18,545 nt of DNA, taken from the NCBI GenBank assembly GCA_028696375.1, contig JAQVHD010000010.1, forward strand, positions 1 to 18,545, given 5' to 3'. This DNA comes from Minisyncoccota bacterium (lineage in GTDB: Bacteria; Patescibacteriota; Minisyncoccia; UBA6257; JAAZHW01). Every line of letters begins with the position of its first letter. Position 1 is the first letter of the stretch. This document shows positions 6,405 to 15,159 of this stretch, one piece after another. Below the pieces are notes generated by a model. The model was given only the letters and a program-made list of their open reading frames with translations. It searched no databases and was not told the origin of the DNA. The position numbers were made by a program, and so were the translations under genes.

Positions 6405-6872
6405 ATGCGTAAAAAACATCGAGAAAAAAGGACTTTTGAAGGAGATTTAATTTACAACCGACCGGAATACACTCGGTTTATTAACTATTTAATGCAGCGG
6501 GGTCAAAAAGCAACGGCAGAGAAAAATTTTTATAAGGCGATGGAAATTATTAAACAAAAGACAAAAAAAGATCCAATGGAAGTTTTTGATGCAGCCTTGA
6601 AAAACGTGGCTCCCATCGTTGAGGTTAAATCTCGTCGAATCGGTGGTGCCAATTATCAAGTGCCTCAGGAAGTAAAGCCAGATCGTCAATTAACTTTAGC
6701 GTGTCGATGGATTATTCAGGCCGTCAGAAGTCGGAGAGGTAAGCCCACCTATGAAAAATTAGCAGAAGAAATTATTGCGGCCAGCAATAATGAAGGAGCG
6801 GCTGTCAAAAAGAAATTAGACACTCACCGTATTGCTGAAGCCAATCGTGCTTTCGCTCATTTCTCTTGGTAA
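6405..6872 (+). CDS. rpsG: 30S ribosomal protein S7
   Basis: The 155-residue product matches S7 throughout: it begins MRKKHREKR, with LIYNRPEYTRFINYLMQRGQ near 16-35, a GGANYQVPQEV stretch near 80-90 and a C-terminal HRIAEANRAFAHFSW. S7 nucleates assembly of the 16S 3' domain and contacts E-site tRNA. The gap to rpsL is only 5 nt and there is no Shine-Dalgarno, so translation is probably coupled to rpsL or does not depend on one. The gap to fusA is 199 bp and contains a large hairpin, unlike the tight spacing usual in the str operon. Confidence 0.98.
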   Translation: MRKKHREKRTFEGDLIYNRPEYTRFINYLMQRGQKATAEKNFYKAMEIIKQKTKKDPMEVFDAALKNVAPIVEVKSRRIGGANYQVPQEVKPDRQLTLACRWIIQAVRSRRGKPTYEKLAEEIIAASNNEGAAVKKKLDTHRIAEANRAFAHFSW

Positions 6873-6951
6873 GCAAAAATAAGATTAAAAATCAAGATGG
6901 AGGAGAGGGGATTTAATAAAAGAAAGATATTTGTTATTTGTGAGTCGTTTT

Positions 6952-7003
6952 AAATTCACCTGCCTGCCTCGCTGCTTGGCAGGCAAGGCAGGCAGGTGAA
7001 TTT
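6952..7003. repeat. Perfect 18-bp inverted repeat between rpsG and fusA
   Basis: The arms 6952-6969 and 6986-7003 are fully complementary and built from TGCC/GGCA words; the 16-nt loop itself contains another GGCAGGC copy, so alternative registers are possible. It is GC-rich in an AT-rich spacer and resembles a mobile palindromic unit. No T-run follows directly, so a terminator role is doubtful; attenuation or mRNA processing between S7 and EF-G is possible. Confidence 0.7.
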
Positions 7004-7071
7004 GTAGCATTTGGGTTTATTAATCGTTAATCGTCGTAACTTTTAATTTTTGAATTTTGAATTTAATTTGT

Positions 7072-9177
7072 ATGCGTGAATATCCTATTGAAAAAACTAG
7101 AGATATTGGAATTATCGCCCACATTGACGCTGGAAAAACCACGGTCAGTGAGCATGTTTTGTATTACACCGGTGTCTCCCATAAAATTGGTGAGGTTCAT
7201 GAAGGCGAAGCGACGATGGATTGGATGGAGCAAGAAAGAGAAAGGGGCATTACTATTACTTCAGCTGCTACCACTTGTTTCTGGACTCAAACCTACAAGA
7301 CACCAGAAGAAAGAGCTAAAAAAGAATTTCGAATTAATTTAATTGATACACCAGGTCATATTGATTTTACTGTAGAGGTGCAGCGTTCGTTGAGAGTGTT
7401 GGATGGAGCCGTGGTTGTTTTTGATGGCGTGGCTGGTGTAGAGCCGCAATCAGAGACCGTTTGGCATCAGGCCGATAAATTTCAAGTACCTCGCATCTGC
7501 TTTATTAATAAACTCGATCGAATGGGTGCGAGTTTTGTGAATTCTTTAGCCTCGATTCGAGAACGTCTTAATCCGAATGCTATGCCTGTCCAATTAAATA
7601 TTGGTCTTGAATCCAATTTCGAGGGTGTGATTGATTTACTTCGAATGAAGGCTTTTACTTTCAGCGGCGATAAAGGAGAAATTATTAATGAAATTCCTAT
7701 TCCTCAAAATTTATTACCAGAAGCAGAAAAATATCGCCATGAGCTACTGGAAAAAATTGTAGAAACAGACGATGCTTTAACTAATCGTTATCTTGAAGGA
7801 GAAGAAATTAGCGTTGAAGAACTACGCAAAGCCCTTCGAAAGGCAACAATTGAAAGTAAAATTGTGCCAGTATTTTGCGGTTCAGCTTTAAGAAATAAAG
7901 GAGTCCAATTCTTATTGGATGGCGTGGTGGATTATTTACCTTCGCCCGCTGATTTGCCGCCAGTAAAAGGATTTGATCCTAAAACAGGATCAGAAATTAT
8001 GCGTCATGCGAGCGATGATGAACCATTTACGGCTTTGGCTTTTAAAATTGCGACTGATCCTTTTATAGGCAATCTGGCCTATTTCCGGGTTTATTCTGGC
8101 ACGCTCAAACGAGGCAGTTATATTTTAAATGCTACTAAAAATCAGAAAGAAAGAGCAGGCCGAATCGTTCGAATGCATGCCAATCATCGAGAAGAAGTTG
8201 AGGAAGTTTTTGCTGGAGACATTGCTGCGCTTGTTGGTTTAAAATCTACTACCACTGGCGATACACTTTGTGATGAATCGCATCCTATTATTTTGGAGAA
8301 AATTGAATTTCCCGAGCCGGTGATTTCAATGCGCATTGAACCAAAAACTAAGGCTGACCAGGAGAAAATGAGTCTGGCTTTAAGAAAGCTGTCCGAGGAA
8401 GACCCTACTTTTCAAGTTCATTCTGATCAAGAAACAGGGGAAACCATTATTGCTGGCATGGGAGAATTACATTTGGATGTAATTGTGGATCGTTTGCGAC
8501 GTGAGTTTAGGGTTGAAGCTGACACCGGTCGACCCCAGGTTGCCTACAAAGAAACAATTAAAGGAACAACCGAGGCAGAAGGAAAATATATTCGGCAAAG
8601 CGGTGGTCGGGGACAGTATGGTCATGTTTGGTTGCGGGTAGAGCCATTGGAGCGAGGTAAAAATATTGAATTTGTAAATGAAATTCGGAGCGGGGCCATT
8701 CCTCAAGAATTTATTCCTGCGGTAGAAAAAGGCGTTAGAGAAGCTGCTCAAAAAGGAGTTTTAGCAGGTTATCCTTTGCAAGATGTGCGGATTACTTTGT
8801 ATGATGGATCTTTTCATGAAGTAGATTCGTCAGAATTTGCTTTTAAAATTGCCGCTTCCATGGCTTTACAAGAAGCAGTAAAGAAGGCCAATCCCATTTT
8901 GCTAGAGCCCATTATGAAAATCCAAGTGATTGTGCCCGCGAAATTTTTGGGCGAGGTTACAGGTGATTTAAATTCGCGACGAGCTCGCATTGAACAAATT
9001 AATGATCGTCTGGATAGTAAAATTATTGATGCGAAGGTGCCATTAGCAGAAATGTTTGGTTATGTGACAAACCTGCGTTCGTTAACTGAAGGGCGCGGAT
9101 TTATGACTATGGAATTCGATCACTACGAAGAAGTGCCGAAAAATATTACTGAGCAAATTATTGCTGGTCGCAAATAG
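7072..9177 (+). CDS. fusA: Elongation factor G
   Basis: EF-G drives ribosomal translocation and, with RRF, recycling. With the ATG at 7072 the product is 701 residues (E. coli 704). The GTPase domain shows AHIDAGKTT (16-24), RGITITSA (58-65), DTPGH (92-96, catalytic His) and NKLD (146-149); domains II-V follow, with the domain IV stretch SGGRGQYGHVWLRVEPLE clearly recognisable. The frame is open upstream to a TTG at 7057, but the ATG begins with the typical MREYPIEKTRDIGIIAHIDA, so it is preferred. No Shine-Dalgarno is visible; the upstream 30 nt are T-rich repeats. The tuf gene that often follows fusA is absent. Overlapping alternative hairpins begin at the first base after the stop. Confidence 0.97.
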   Translation: MREYPIEKTRDIGIIAHIDAGKTTVSEHVLYYTGVSHKIGEVHEGEATMDWMEQERERGITITSAATTCFWTQTYKTPEERAKKEFRINLIDTPGHIDFTVEVQRSLRVLDGAVVVFDGVAGVEPQSETVWHQADKFQVPRICFINKLDRMGASFVNSLASIRERLNPNAMPVQLNIGLESNFEGVIDLLRMKAFTFSGDKGEIINEIPIPQNLLPEAEKYRHELLEKIVETDDALTNRYLEGEEISVEELRKALRKATIESKIVPVFCGSALRNKGVQFLLDGVVDYLPSPADLPPVKGFDPKTGSEIMRHASDDEPFTALAFKIATDPFIGNLAYFRVYSGTLKRGSYILNATKNQKERAGRIVRMHANHREEVEEVFAGDIAALVGLKSTTTGDTLCDESHPIILEKIEFPEPVISMRIEPKTKADQEKMSLALRKLSEEDPTFQVHSDQETGETIIAGMGELHLDVIVDRLRREFRVEADTGRPQVAYKETIKGTTEAEGKYIRQSGGRGQYGHVWLRVEPLERGKNIEFVNEIRSGAIPQEFIPAVEKGVREAAQKGVLAGYPLQDVRITLYDGSFHEVDSSEFAFKIAASMALQEAVKKANPILLEPIMKIQVIVPAKFLGEVTGDLNSRRARIEQINDRLDSKIIDAKVPLAEMFGYVTNLRSLTEGRGFMTMEFDHYEEVPKNITEQIIAGRK

Positions 9178-9233
9178 GTTTTCTCCAAGATAAATTTTGG
9201 GGCCACTTGGAGAAAACCAAGTGGCCAGTTTTT
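9178..9233 (+). terminator. fusA terminator with overlapping alternative hairpin
   Basis: GGCCACTTGG (9201-9210) pairs with CCAAGTGGCC (9217-9226) around AGAAAA and is followed by AGTTTTTT, a canonical terminator. In conflict with it, the 12 bases directly after the stop codon (9178-9189) pair perfectly with 9206-9217, which uses up the 5' arm and loop of the terminator. The two folds are mutually exclusive, as in attenuators. A ribosome stopping at the fusA stop would cover the first arm and so favour the terminator; that mechanism is inference. Confidence 0.75.
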
Positions 9234-9254
9234 TAAAATGCGAATTTTAAGAAT

Positions 9255-9299
9255 GGTCAGGCAGCAAAAAATTTCTTTGAAATTTTTTGCTGCCTGACC
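9255..9299. repeat. Long perfect hairpin (20-21 bp stem)
   Basis: Arms 9255-9274 and 9280-9299 are exactly complementary, with C9275/G9279 closing a TTT loop. The arms contain GCAGCA6 and its complement, so the hairpin carries its own A and T runs and could terminate transcription from either side, for example fusA read-through. Confidence 0.75.
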
Positions 9300-9356
9300 A
9301 CCCGCCCTGATTCAAATCATCAGAACTCTTACATCAACTTAGTTAAATTATTGCCT

Positions 9357-9386
9357 TGCAAAAGCACTCCCAAATTTTTATAATAA
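9357..9386 (+). promoter_or_regulatory. Probable promoter of the ileS-proS-cysS operon
   Basis: TTGCAA and TATAAT are separated by 17 bp, and the -10 box ends about 14 nt before the ileS start codon, leaving a leader of only about 7 nt. Positions are accurate to within one or two bases. Confidence 0.55.
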
Positions 9387-9398
9387 AAATACACTTTT

Positions 9399-12281
9399 AT
9401 GTTGCCTTTACCTGAAATTGAGAAAAAAATTTTAAATTTTTGGAAAGAAAATCAGATTTTTGAGAAATCACTTCAAAAAAAAGCGCCAAAAGGCGATTAT
9501 GTTTTTTATGATGGTCCGCCCTTTGCTACCGGCACCCCTCATTACGGTCATTTAGTAGCCAGTTTGATGAAAGATATTGTGCCACGTTATCAAACAATGC
9601 GAGGTTATCGTGTCGAAAGAAAATGGGGCTGGGATTGCCATGGTATGCCGATTGAGAATATTGTGGAAGAAAAACTGGGGTTAAAAACAAAAAAGGATAT
9701 TGAAAAAATCGGTATTGATAAATTTAACGAGTTCTGTCGTCAAAATGTTTTAACCTATGTTGAAGAATGGCGAAAAGTGATTGAACGTTGGGGCCGCTGG
9801 GTAGATATGGATAATGCTTACAAAACTATGGATCTTACCTACATGGAAAGTGTATGGTGGGTATTTAAGGAATTATGGGATAAAAAATTGATTTATGAAG
9901 GTTATAAGGCAATGCATATTTGTCCGCGCTGTGAAACAACACTTTCTCAATATGAAATAAGCGAGGGTTATAAAGATGTGACTGATTTGGCAGTAACAGC
10001 GAAATTCGAATTAGCCGACGAGCCAAATGTTTATATTTTAGCGTGGACGACAACGCCGTGGACTTTAATTGGCAACGTTGCTTTGGCAATAGGCGAAAAT
10101 ATTGAATATGTAAAATTTCGCCTATCAAATCATTCCGATCAATTAGACGGAGTTTATATTGCTTCCAAAAATTATTTCGAAAAATATCAAAAGGCAATTG
10201 CTGAAAATTCAAATTTAGCTTCAGTCAAATTAGAACTGATAGAACAGGTCGCTGCGTCAAAATTAGTAGGCCGACGTTATCAGCCACTATTTGATTACTA
10301 CTTAAATAAGCCATTAGAGCATAAAGAAAATCTTTATACTATTCAGTCAGCTAATTTTGTGACAACTGAAGATGGAACAGGGGTAGTACATATTGCGCCG
10401 GCTTTTGGCGAAGAAGATATGACCTTGGGGTTGGAAAAAAACCTACCTTTTATTCAGCATGTCGGAATGGACGGTCGTTTTAAAGAAGAAGTGAAAGACT
10501 TTGCAGGTTTGGATGTGAAGCCAAGAGAGTCGCCTACTTCCACTGATGAAAAAGTCATTGATTTTCTAAAAAAGAAAAATCTTATTTTTGAAGTGGAATC
10601 TTATACGCATAGTTATCCCTATTGCTGGCGCTGTGATTCGCCGCTCTTAAATTATGCTACTTCTTCACTCTTTGTTAATGTTACGGCTTTGAAAAGCCGG
10701 CTTCTAAAAAATGCGGAATTTATTAATTGGGTGCCGGCTCATATCAAAGAAGGGCGATTTGGCAAATGGCTTGAAGGTGCGCGGGATTGGGCAATTTCAC
10801 GCCAGCGTTACTGGGGTTCAGTTATTCCTTTGTGGATTTGTGATCAATGCGGTGAAAAAAAGGTTATTGGATCGGTTAAAGAACTAGAAGATTTAACAGG
10901 TGCAAAAATCACTGATCTTCATAAGCATTTCATTGATAAATTGCAATTTAAATGCGAGAAATGTGGCGGCACAATGAAAAGAATTCCCGATGTTTTAGAT
11001 TGTTGGTTTGAATCCGGTTCAATGCCTTATGCTCAATTGCATTATCCTTTTGAAAATAAAGAAAAATTTGAGAAAAATTTCCCGGCTGAATTTATTGCTG
11101 AGGGCGTTGATCAAACACGGGCGTGGTTTTATTATCTTCATGTTTTAGCCACGGCTTTAAAGGATAAGCCTGCTTTCAAAAATGTTGTTGTGAATGGAAT
11201 TGTTTTGGCAGAGGATGGAAAGAAGATGTCAAAGCATTTAAAAAATTACACCGATCCTTTAGAGATGATGGAGAAATACGGTGCCGATCCGATGCGCTAT
11301 TATTTAGCTACGTCTCCAGTTGTTGAAGCAGAAGATTTATGGTTTTCAGAAAAAGCAGTAGAAGAAATTCTTAAAAAAGTCATTTTGATTCTTTTGAACG
11401 TTTTGAGTTTTTATAAATTATATGTTTCAGCGCCCAAAATTTCTTTAGAGATGCATCTAGGAAACGTATTAGATGTTTGGATTATTTCCCGCCTCGAAAC
11501 ATTAAAGGAGGAAGTAACGATACAATATGAGCAATATAATTTAGCTAAAGCTAATCGGCCCATTGCCGAATTTATTGAAGATTTATCCACGTGGTATGTA
11601 AGGCGATCAAGAGAAAGATTTAAAAATGGTGATGAAGAGGCGATGCATACTTTAGGATATGTTCTTTTAGAATTAGCGAAAGTTATGGCACCTGTTATGC
11701 CATTCGTGTCCGACTATATTTATAAAGAAATCGGCGGTGAGAAAGAATCAATTCATTTAGAGGATTGGCCAACAGTCAATAAAAATCTTATTAATCCAGA
11801 GGTGCTGGAAAAGATGAAGCAAACGCGCAAAGCAGTAGAAATTGGTTTAGCTTTGCGCTCCGAGCATCAAATAAAAATTCGCCAGCCTTTAAAACTTATT
11901 CAATTTAGCGACGAAGAAATGTTTAACAATTTATATGAAGATGTTGTGAAAGAAGAGCTCAATGTTAAAGAAATAGCCCTCGGAGAGAAAGATTGGCTCG
12001 ATACTGAAATTACGCCAGAATTAGAGGAAGAAGGCATTTTGAGGGAGTTAACACGAAGCGTCAATCAATTGCGCAAGGAGAGGGGGTTAAAAATTGACGA
12101 GAAAAATGTTATTCTAGAATATGAAACATCTGAGGCTGACCTAAAAGCTTTAATCGAAAAATCAGCCACCGTTTTGAAAAAGAACTGCTTATTAAAAGAA
12201 ATTGTAATGGTTCAAGGATTGCCAGAGGCTAAAACAATGGAAATTAACGGCAAAGAGATTAAGTTTAATTTAAAATATTAA
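9399..12281 (+). CDS. ileS: Isoleucyl-tRNA synthetase, archaeal/eukaryal-like type
   Basis: The 960-residue class I synthetase charges tRNA-Ile. The HIGH motif is HYGH (48-51) in the context GTPHYGH, and the KMSKS motif is KMSKH (609-613) followed by LKNYTDP. The editing domain (CP1) is present with AWTTTPWTL and a TGVVHIAPAFG stretch. Four CxxC pairs (CPRC 175-178, CWRC 409-412, CDQC 481-484, CEKC 519-522) suggest bound zinc. The GWDCHGMPIE sequence and the HYGH/KMSKx LKNY context are closer to the second (archaeal/eukaryal) IleRS group than to the E. coli type, from pattern memory; members of that group are often mupirocin-insensitive. It is the first gene of a synthetase operon; proS follows after 11 nt. 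Confidence 0.96.
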   Translation: MLPLPEIEKKILNFWKENQIFEKSLQKKAPKGDYVFYDGPPFATGTPHYGHLVASLMKDIVPRYQTMRGYRVERKWGWDCHGMPIENIVEEKLGLKTKKDIEKIGIDKFNEFCRQNVLTYVEEWRKVIERWGRWVDMDNAYKTMDLTYMESVWWVFKELWDKKLIYEGYKAMHICPRCETTLSQYEISEGYKDVTDLAVTAKFELADEPNVYILAWTTTPWTLIGNVALAIGENIEYVKFRLSNHSDQLDGVYIASKNYFEKYQKAIAENSNLASVKLELIEQVAASKLVGRRYQPLFDYYLNKPLEHKENLYTIQSANFVTTEDGTGVVHIAPAFGEEDMTLGLEKNLPFIQHVGMDGRFKEEVKDFAGLDVKPRESPTSTDEKVIDFLKKKNLIFEVESYTHSYPYCWRCDSPLLNYATSSLFVNVTALKSRLLKNAEFINWVPAHIKEGRFGKWLEGARDWAISRQRYWGSVIPLWICDQCGEKKVIGSVKELEDLTGAKITDLHKHFIDKLQFKCEKCGGTMKRIPDVLDCWFESGSMPYAQLHYPFENKEKFEKNFPAEFIAEGVDQTRAWFYYLHVLATALKDKPAFKNVVVNGIVLAEDGKKMSKHLKNYTDPLEMMEKYGADPMRYYLATSPVVEAEDLWFSEKAVEEILKKVILILLNVLSFYKLYVSAPKISLEMHLGNVLDVWIISRLETLKEEVTIQYEQYNLAKANRPIAEFIEDLSTWYVRRSRERFKNGDEEAMHTLGYVLLELAKVMAPVMPFVSDYIYKEIGGEKESIHLEDWPTVNKNLINPEVLEKMKQTRKAVEIGLALRSEHQIKIRQPLKLIQFSDEEMFNNLYEDVVKEELNVKEIALGEKDWLDTEITPELEEEGILRELTRSVNQLRKERGLKIDEKNVILEYETSEADLKALIEKSATVLKKNCLLKEIVMVQGLPEAKTMEINGKEIKFNLKY

Positions 12282-12292
12282 AATAAATTTTT

Positions 12293-13741
12293 ATGGCAAC
12301 AAAAGAAGAAAAAATCATTCATAAGAAAATAACAAAAAGAAGCGAAGATTATTCCCAGTGGTATTTGGATGTAATTGATGCGGCGGAATTAGCAGAGTAT
12401 GGCCCAGTAAAAGGTTGTATGGTGATTCGACCTTATGGTTATGCGATTTGGGAACGTATCCAAAATATTCTGGATCAACGTTTTAAGGAAACCGGTGTCC
12501 AAAATGCTTATTTCCCTCTATTTATTCCTGAGCGTTTTTTGGAAAGAGAAAAGGATCACGTACAGGGATTTGCGCCGGAAGTAGCAGTTGTCACTCACGC
12601 GGGCGGAAAGAAGCTAGCCGAACCGCTCGTTATTCGGCCAACCTCAGAAACAGTTATGTATGAAGTTTTTGCCCGCTGGATTCATTCTTATCGTGATCTG
12701 CCCCTACTTATCAATCAGTGGGTTAATGTAGTAAGGTGGGAAATGCGGCCTCGCTTATTTTTGAGGACAATTGAATTTTTATGGCAGGAAGGTCACACGG
12801 TGCATGCCACGGAAAAAGAAGCAGATGAACGGGCGCGTTTAATGCTTAAAATTTACAAAGATTTTGCAGAAAATATTATGGCTATTCCCGTTATCGATGG
12901 TATTAAACCGGAGTTAGAAAAGTTCGCTGGCGCTCAACACACTTATACAATAGAAGCAATGATGCAAGATGGCAAATCATTGCAATTCGCTACCTCACAT
13001 AATTTAGGACAAAATTTTTCCAAAGTTTTTAATATTAAATTTTTTGATAAAGACAGCAAAGAACATTATGGATGGCAAACGAGTTGGGGATTAAGTACTC
13101 GAACGATTGGCGGATTAATTATGACCCACGGTGATGATAATGGTTTGGTTTTGCCACCAAAAATCGCACCAATAGAAGTAATTTTAACTACGATTGAAAC
13201 CGGCCAGCGCGATGCTAGTCTCAAACAAAAAGCCGAAGAAATCAGCAATATTTTAACTACAAAAAATATTCGTTCGCAAGTTGATAGTCGTGATTTAAGA
13301 CCGGGCGAAAAATTTTATGAATGGGAGAAGAAGGGTATTCCCATTAGAATCGAAGTTGGCGCTAAAGAAGTTAAAGAGGAAGTTTTTACAATAGCAAGAC
13401 GTGATAGCGGAGAAAAAATAAAAATTCCCTTCGATCAATTAGCCAATGAAATAGAAAAAACTTTAGAATCTATTCAAAATAATCTTTTCCAAAAAGCTTT
13501 AGCAATGCGGCAGTCTCGTACTAAAATCGTAGATCAATGGGACGATTTTGTTAAAGCAATTGATGAAGGTAATTTTGTTTTGGCTCACTGGTGTGAAGAT
13601 GAAAAAGTGGCAGAAGAAATAAAAGCAGAAACAGGTGCTACTATTCGGTGTTTGCCTTTTGAATCTGTTGAGGAAAGAGGGCGTTGTATTAAAAGCAACA
13701 AACCTTCCCAAAGAAGATATTTGTTTGCACGAGCCTATTAA
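12293..13741 (+). CDS. proS: Prolyl-tRNA synthetase, archaeal/eukaryal-type
   Basis: The 482 residues fit the short ProRS type found in archaea, eukaryotes and some bacteria: no editing insert between motifs 2 and 3, and a C-terminal extension ending in a Tyr. Class II motifs are visible: RPTSETVMYEVF, motif 2 in RWEMRPRLFLRTIEFLWQEG and motif 3 in GLSTRTIGGLIMTHGDD, followed by the anticodon-binding domain. In archaeal proteins the C-terminal domain binds zinc through four Cys; here the last pair reads GRCIKSNKP, so one Cys is lost and the site is probably degenerate. The gene lies 11 nt after ileS and 10 nt before cysS, without Shine-Dalgarno sequences, so translation probably passes through the operon by coupling. 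Confidence 0.96.
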   Translation: MATKEEKIIHKKITKRSEDYSQWYLDVIDAAELAEYGPVKGCMVIRPYGYAIWERIQNILDQRFKETGVQNAYFPLFIPERFLEREKDHVQGFAPEVAVVTHAGGKKLAEPLVIRPTSETVMYEVFARWIHSYRDLPLLINQWVNVVRWEMRPRLFLRTIEFLWQEGHTVHATEKEADERARLMLKIYKDFAENIMAIPVIDGIKPELEKFAGAQHTYTIEAMMQDGKSLQFATSHNLGQNFSKVFNIKFFDKDSKEHYGWQTSWGLSTRTIGGLIMTHGDDNGLVLPPKIAPIEVILTTIETGQRDASLKQKAEEISNILTTKNIRSQVDSRDLRPGEKFYEWEKKGIPIRIEVGAKEVKEEVFTIARRDSGEKIKIPFDQLANEIEKTLESIQNNLFQKALAMRQSRTKIVDQWDDFVKAIDEGNFVLAHWCEDEKVAEEIKAETGATIRCLPFESVEERGRCIKSNKPSQRRYLFARAY

Positions 13742-13751
13742 TGCTATTAAT

Positions 13752-15143
13752 ATGATTAAAGTCACCAATACTCTTTCGGGTAAAAAAGAAATTTTTAAAC
13801 CTTTGAAAGATAAACAAGTAAATATGTTTGTTTGCGGTCCCACGGTTTTTGATGTGGCGCATTTAGGCCATGCTCGAACATGCGTTATTTTCGACGCTAT
13901 TGTTAAATATTTACGTTCGCAGGGCTACGATGTTTTTTATCTCCAAAATATCACCGACGTTGACGATAAAATTATCAAACGAGCAGCCGAAGAAAAAGTA
14001 CCTTGGAAAAAAATTGCTTTGAAATATGAAAAACTTTTTTATCGATCAATGAAAGCGTTAAAAGTAACGGCAGTGAGTCATTATGCTCGAGCCACGGATC
14101 ATATTCCGGAAATTATTAGTCAAGTCGAACGGCTTTTGAAAAAAGGTTATGCTTATTTTCTGGAAGATGGTATTTATTATGATATTTCCAAGTTTAAAGA
14201 TTACGGTAAATTAGCAAAAAGAACTAAAGAGCAAGCAGAGGATGGTGTTTCGCGCATCGACGATGCAGTAGGAAAACGGAATAAAGGCGACTTCTGTTTG
14301 TGGAAGAAATCAAAGCCGGGCGAACCGCGATGGAATAGCCCTTGGTTTTTCGGCCGGCCGGGTTGGCATATTGAAGATACGGCTATTGCGGAAAAATATT
14401 TTGGCACTCAATACGATATTCATGGCGGCGGCCGTGATTTAATTTTTCCTCACCATGAGGCAGAGATTGCTCAAATGGAAGCAATTTCTGGCAAAAAGCC
14501 TTTTGTTAAATACTGGCTTCATACCGGATTTTTAACGATTAATAAAGAAAAAATGTCCAAATCTCTGAAGAATTTTACCAGCATCGATGAGTTTTTGGCA
14601 AATACCGAAGACGGAGCGCGCGTTTTGCGTTTATTGATTATTAAAAATCATTATCGTTCGCCGATTGAATTTAATGAAAAAATTGTAGATCAAGCCAAAA
14701 GGGAAATAAAAAGTTTTGATGAATTTATTGAACGTTTACAAAGAGTAGAAAAAAAGGAGCAAAAAAATCGTTTAAAAATAGATCAATTTCAAAAAGCATT
14801 CAAACAAGCGATGGATGATGATTTTAATACTCCAAAGGCATTGGGCGTCATTTTCACTTTAATAAAGCAAGCCAATATTTTGTTGGATAAAGATCAGTTA
14901 AGCAAGGAAGATGTAAAAAACATTCAAATATTTCTTAAGGATGTTGATAATATTTTTGGCTTTATTTTCGGAGGGGCAAAGAAAAATATTCCGCCTAAAG
15001 TGGCCGCGTTGGTAAAAGAGCGAGAAAAATATCGTGAGATGAAAGATTTTGCCAAAGCTGATGAGTTGCGCGCTGAAATTAAAAAACTTGGTTACATTGT
15101 TGATGATACGCCGCACGGCCCAGTAGTAAAAAAAATTAAGTAA
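13752..15143 (+). CDS. cysS: Cysteinyl-tRNA synthetase with Asp replacing a Zn-ligand Cys
   Basis: The 463-residue class I synthetase charges tRNA-Cys. HIGH is HLGH (37-40) after FVCGPTV, and KMSKS is at 267-271. The numbering matches E. coli CysRS closely, so the zinc site can be read directly: C28, H234 and E238 are kept, but C209 is D209 (sequence GWHIEDTAI instead of GWHIECSAM). The zinc recognises the thiol of cysteine, so a Cys-to-Asp ligand change is notable, although a D ligand can still hold zinc. The open frame runs upstream into proS to 13635, but ATG 13752 (MIKVTNTLSG) fits family starts. The C-terminus (PHGPVVKKIK) is complete. A REP-like hairpin follows 16 bp after the stop. Confidence 0.96.
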   Translation: MIKVTNTLSGKKEIFKPLKDKQVNMFVCGPTVFDVAHLGHARTCVIFDAIVKYLRSQGYDVFYLQNITDVDDKIIKRAAEEKVPWKKIALKYEKLFYRSMKALKVTAVSHYARATDHIPEIISQVERLLKKGYAYFLEDGIYYDISKFKDYGKLAKRTKEQAEDGVSRIDDAVGKRNKGDFCLWKKSKPGEPRWNSPWFFGRPGWHIEDTAIAEKYFGTQYDIHGGGRDLIFPHHEAEIAQMEAISGKKPFVKYWLHTGFLTINKEKMSKSLKNFTSIDEFLANTEDGARVLRLLIIKNHYRSPIEFNEKIVDQAKREIKSFDEFIERLQRVEKKEQKNRLKIDQFQKAFKQAMDDDFNTPKALGVIFTLIKQANILLDKDQLSKEDVKNIQIFLKDVDNIFGFIFGGAKKNIPPKVAALVKEREKYREMKDFAKADELRAEIKKLGYIVDDTPHGPVVKKIK

Positions 15144-15159
15144 AAAGAAATATGTTTTA

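Noticed and set aside
6897..6953. 18-codon frame between rpsG and fusA
   Set aside because: It is short, has no Shine-Dalgarno, and its end runs into the large hairpin; there is no support beyond an open frame.
7057..7071. TTG start giving five extra residues to EF-G
   Set aside because: The ATG at 7072 gives the family-typical N-terminus; the extra codons lie in a T-rich repeat tract.
13635..13751. Upstream start of cysS inside proS
   Set aside because: The extra 39 residues are a shadow of proS codons; CysRS homologues start at the MIKVTNTLSG position.
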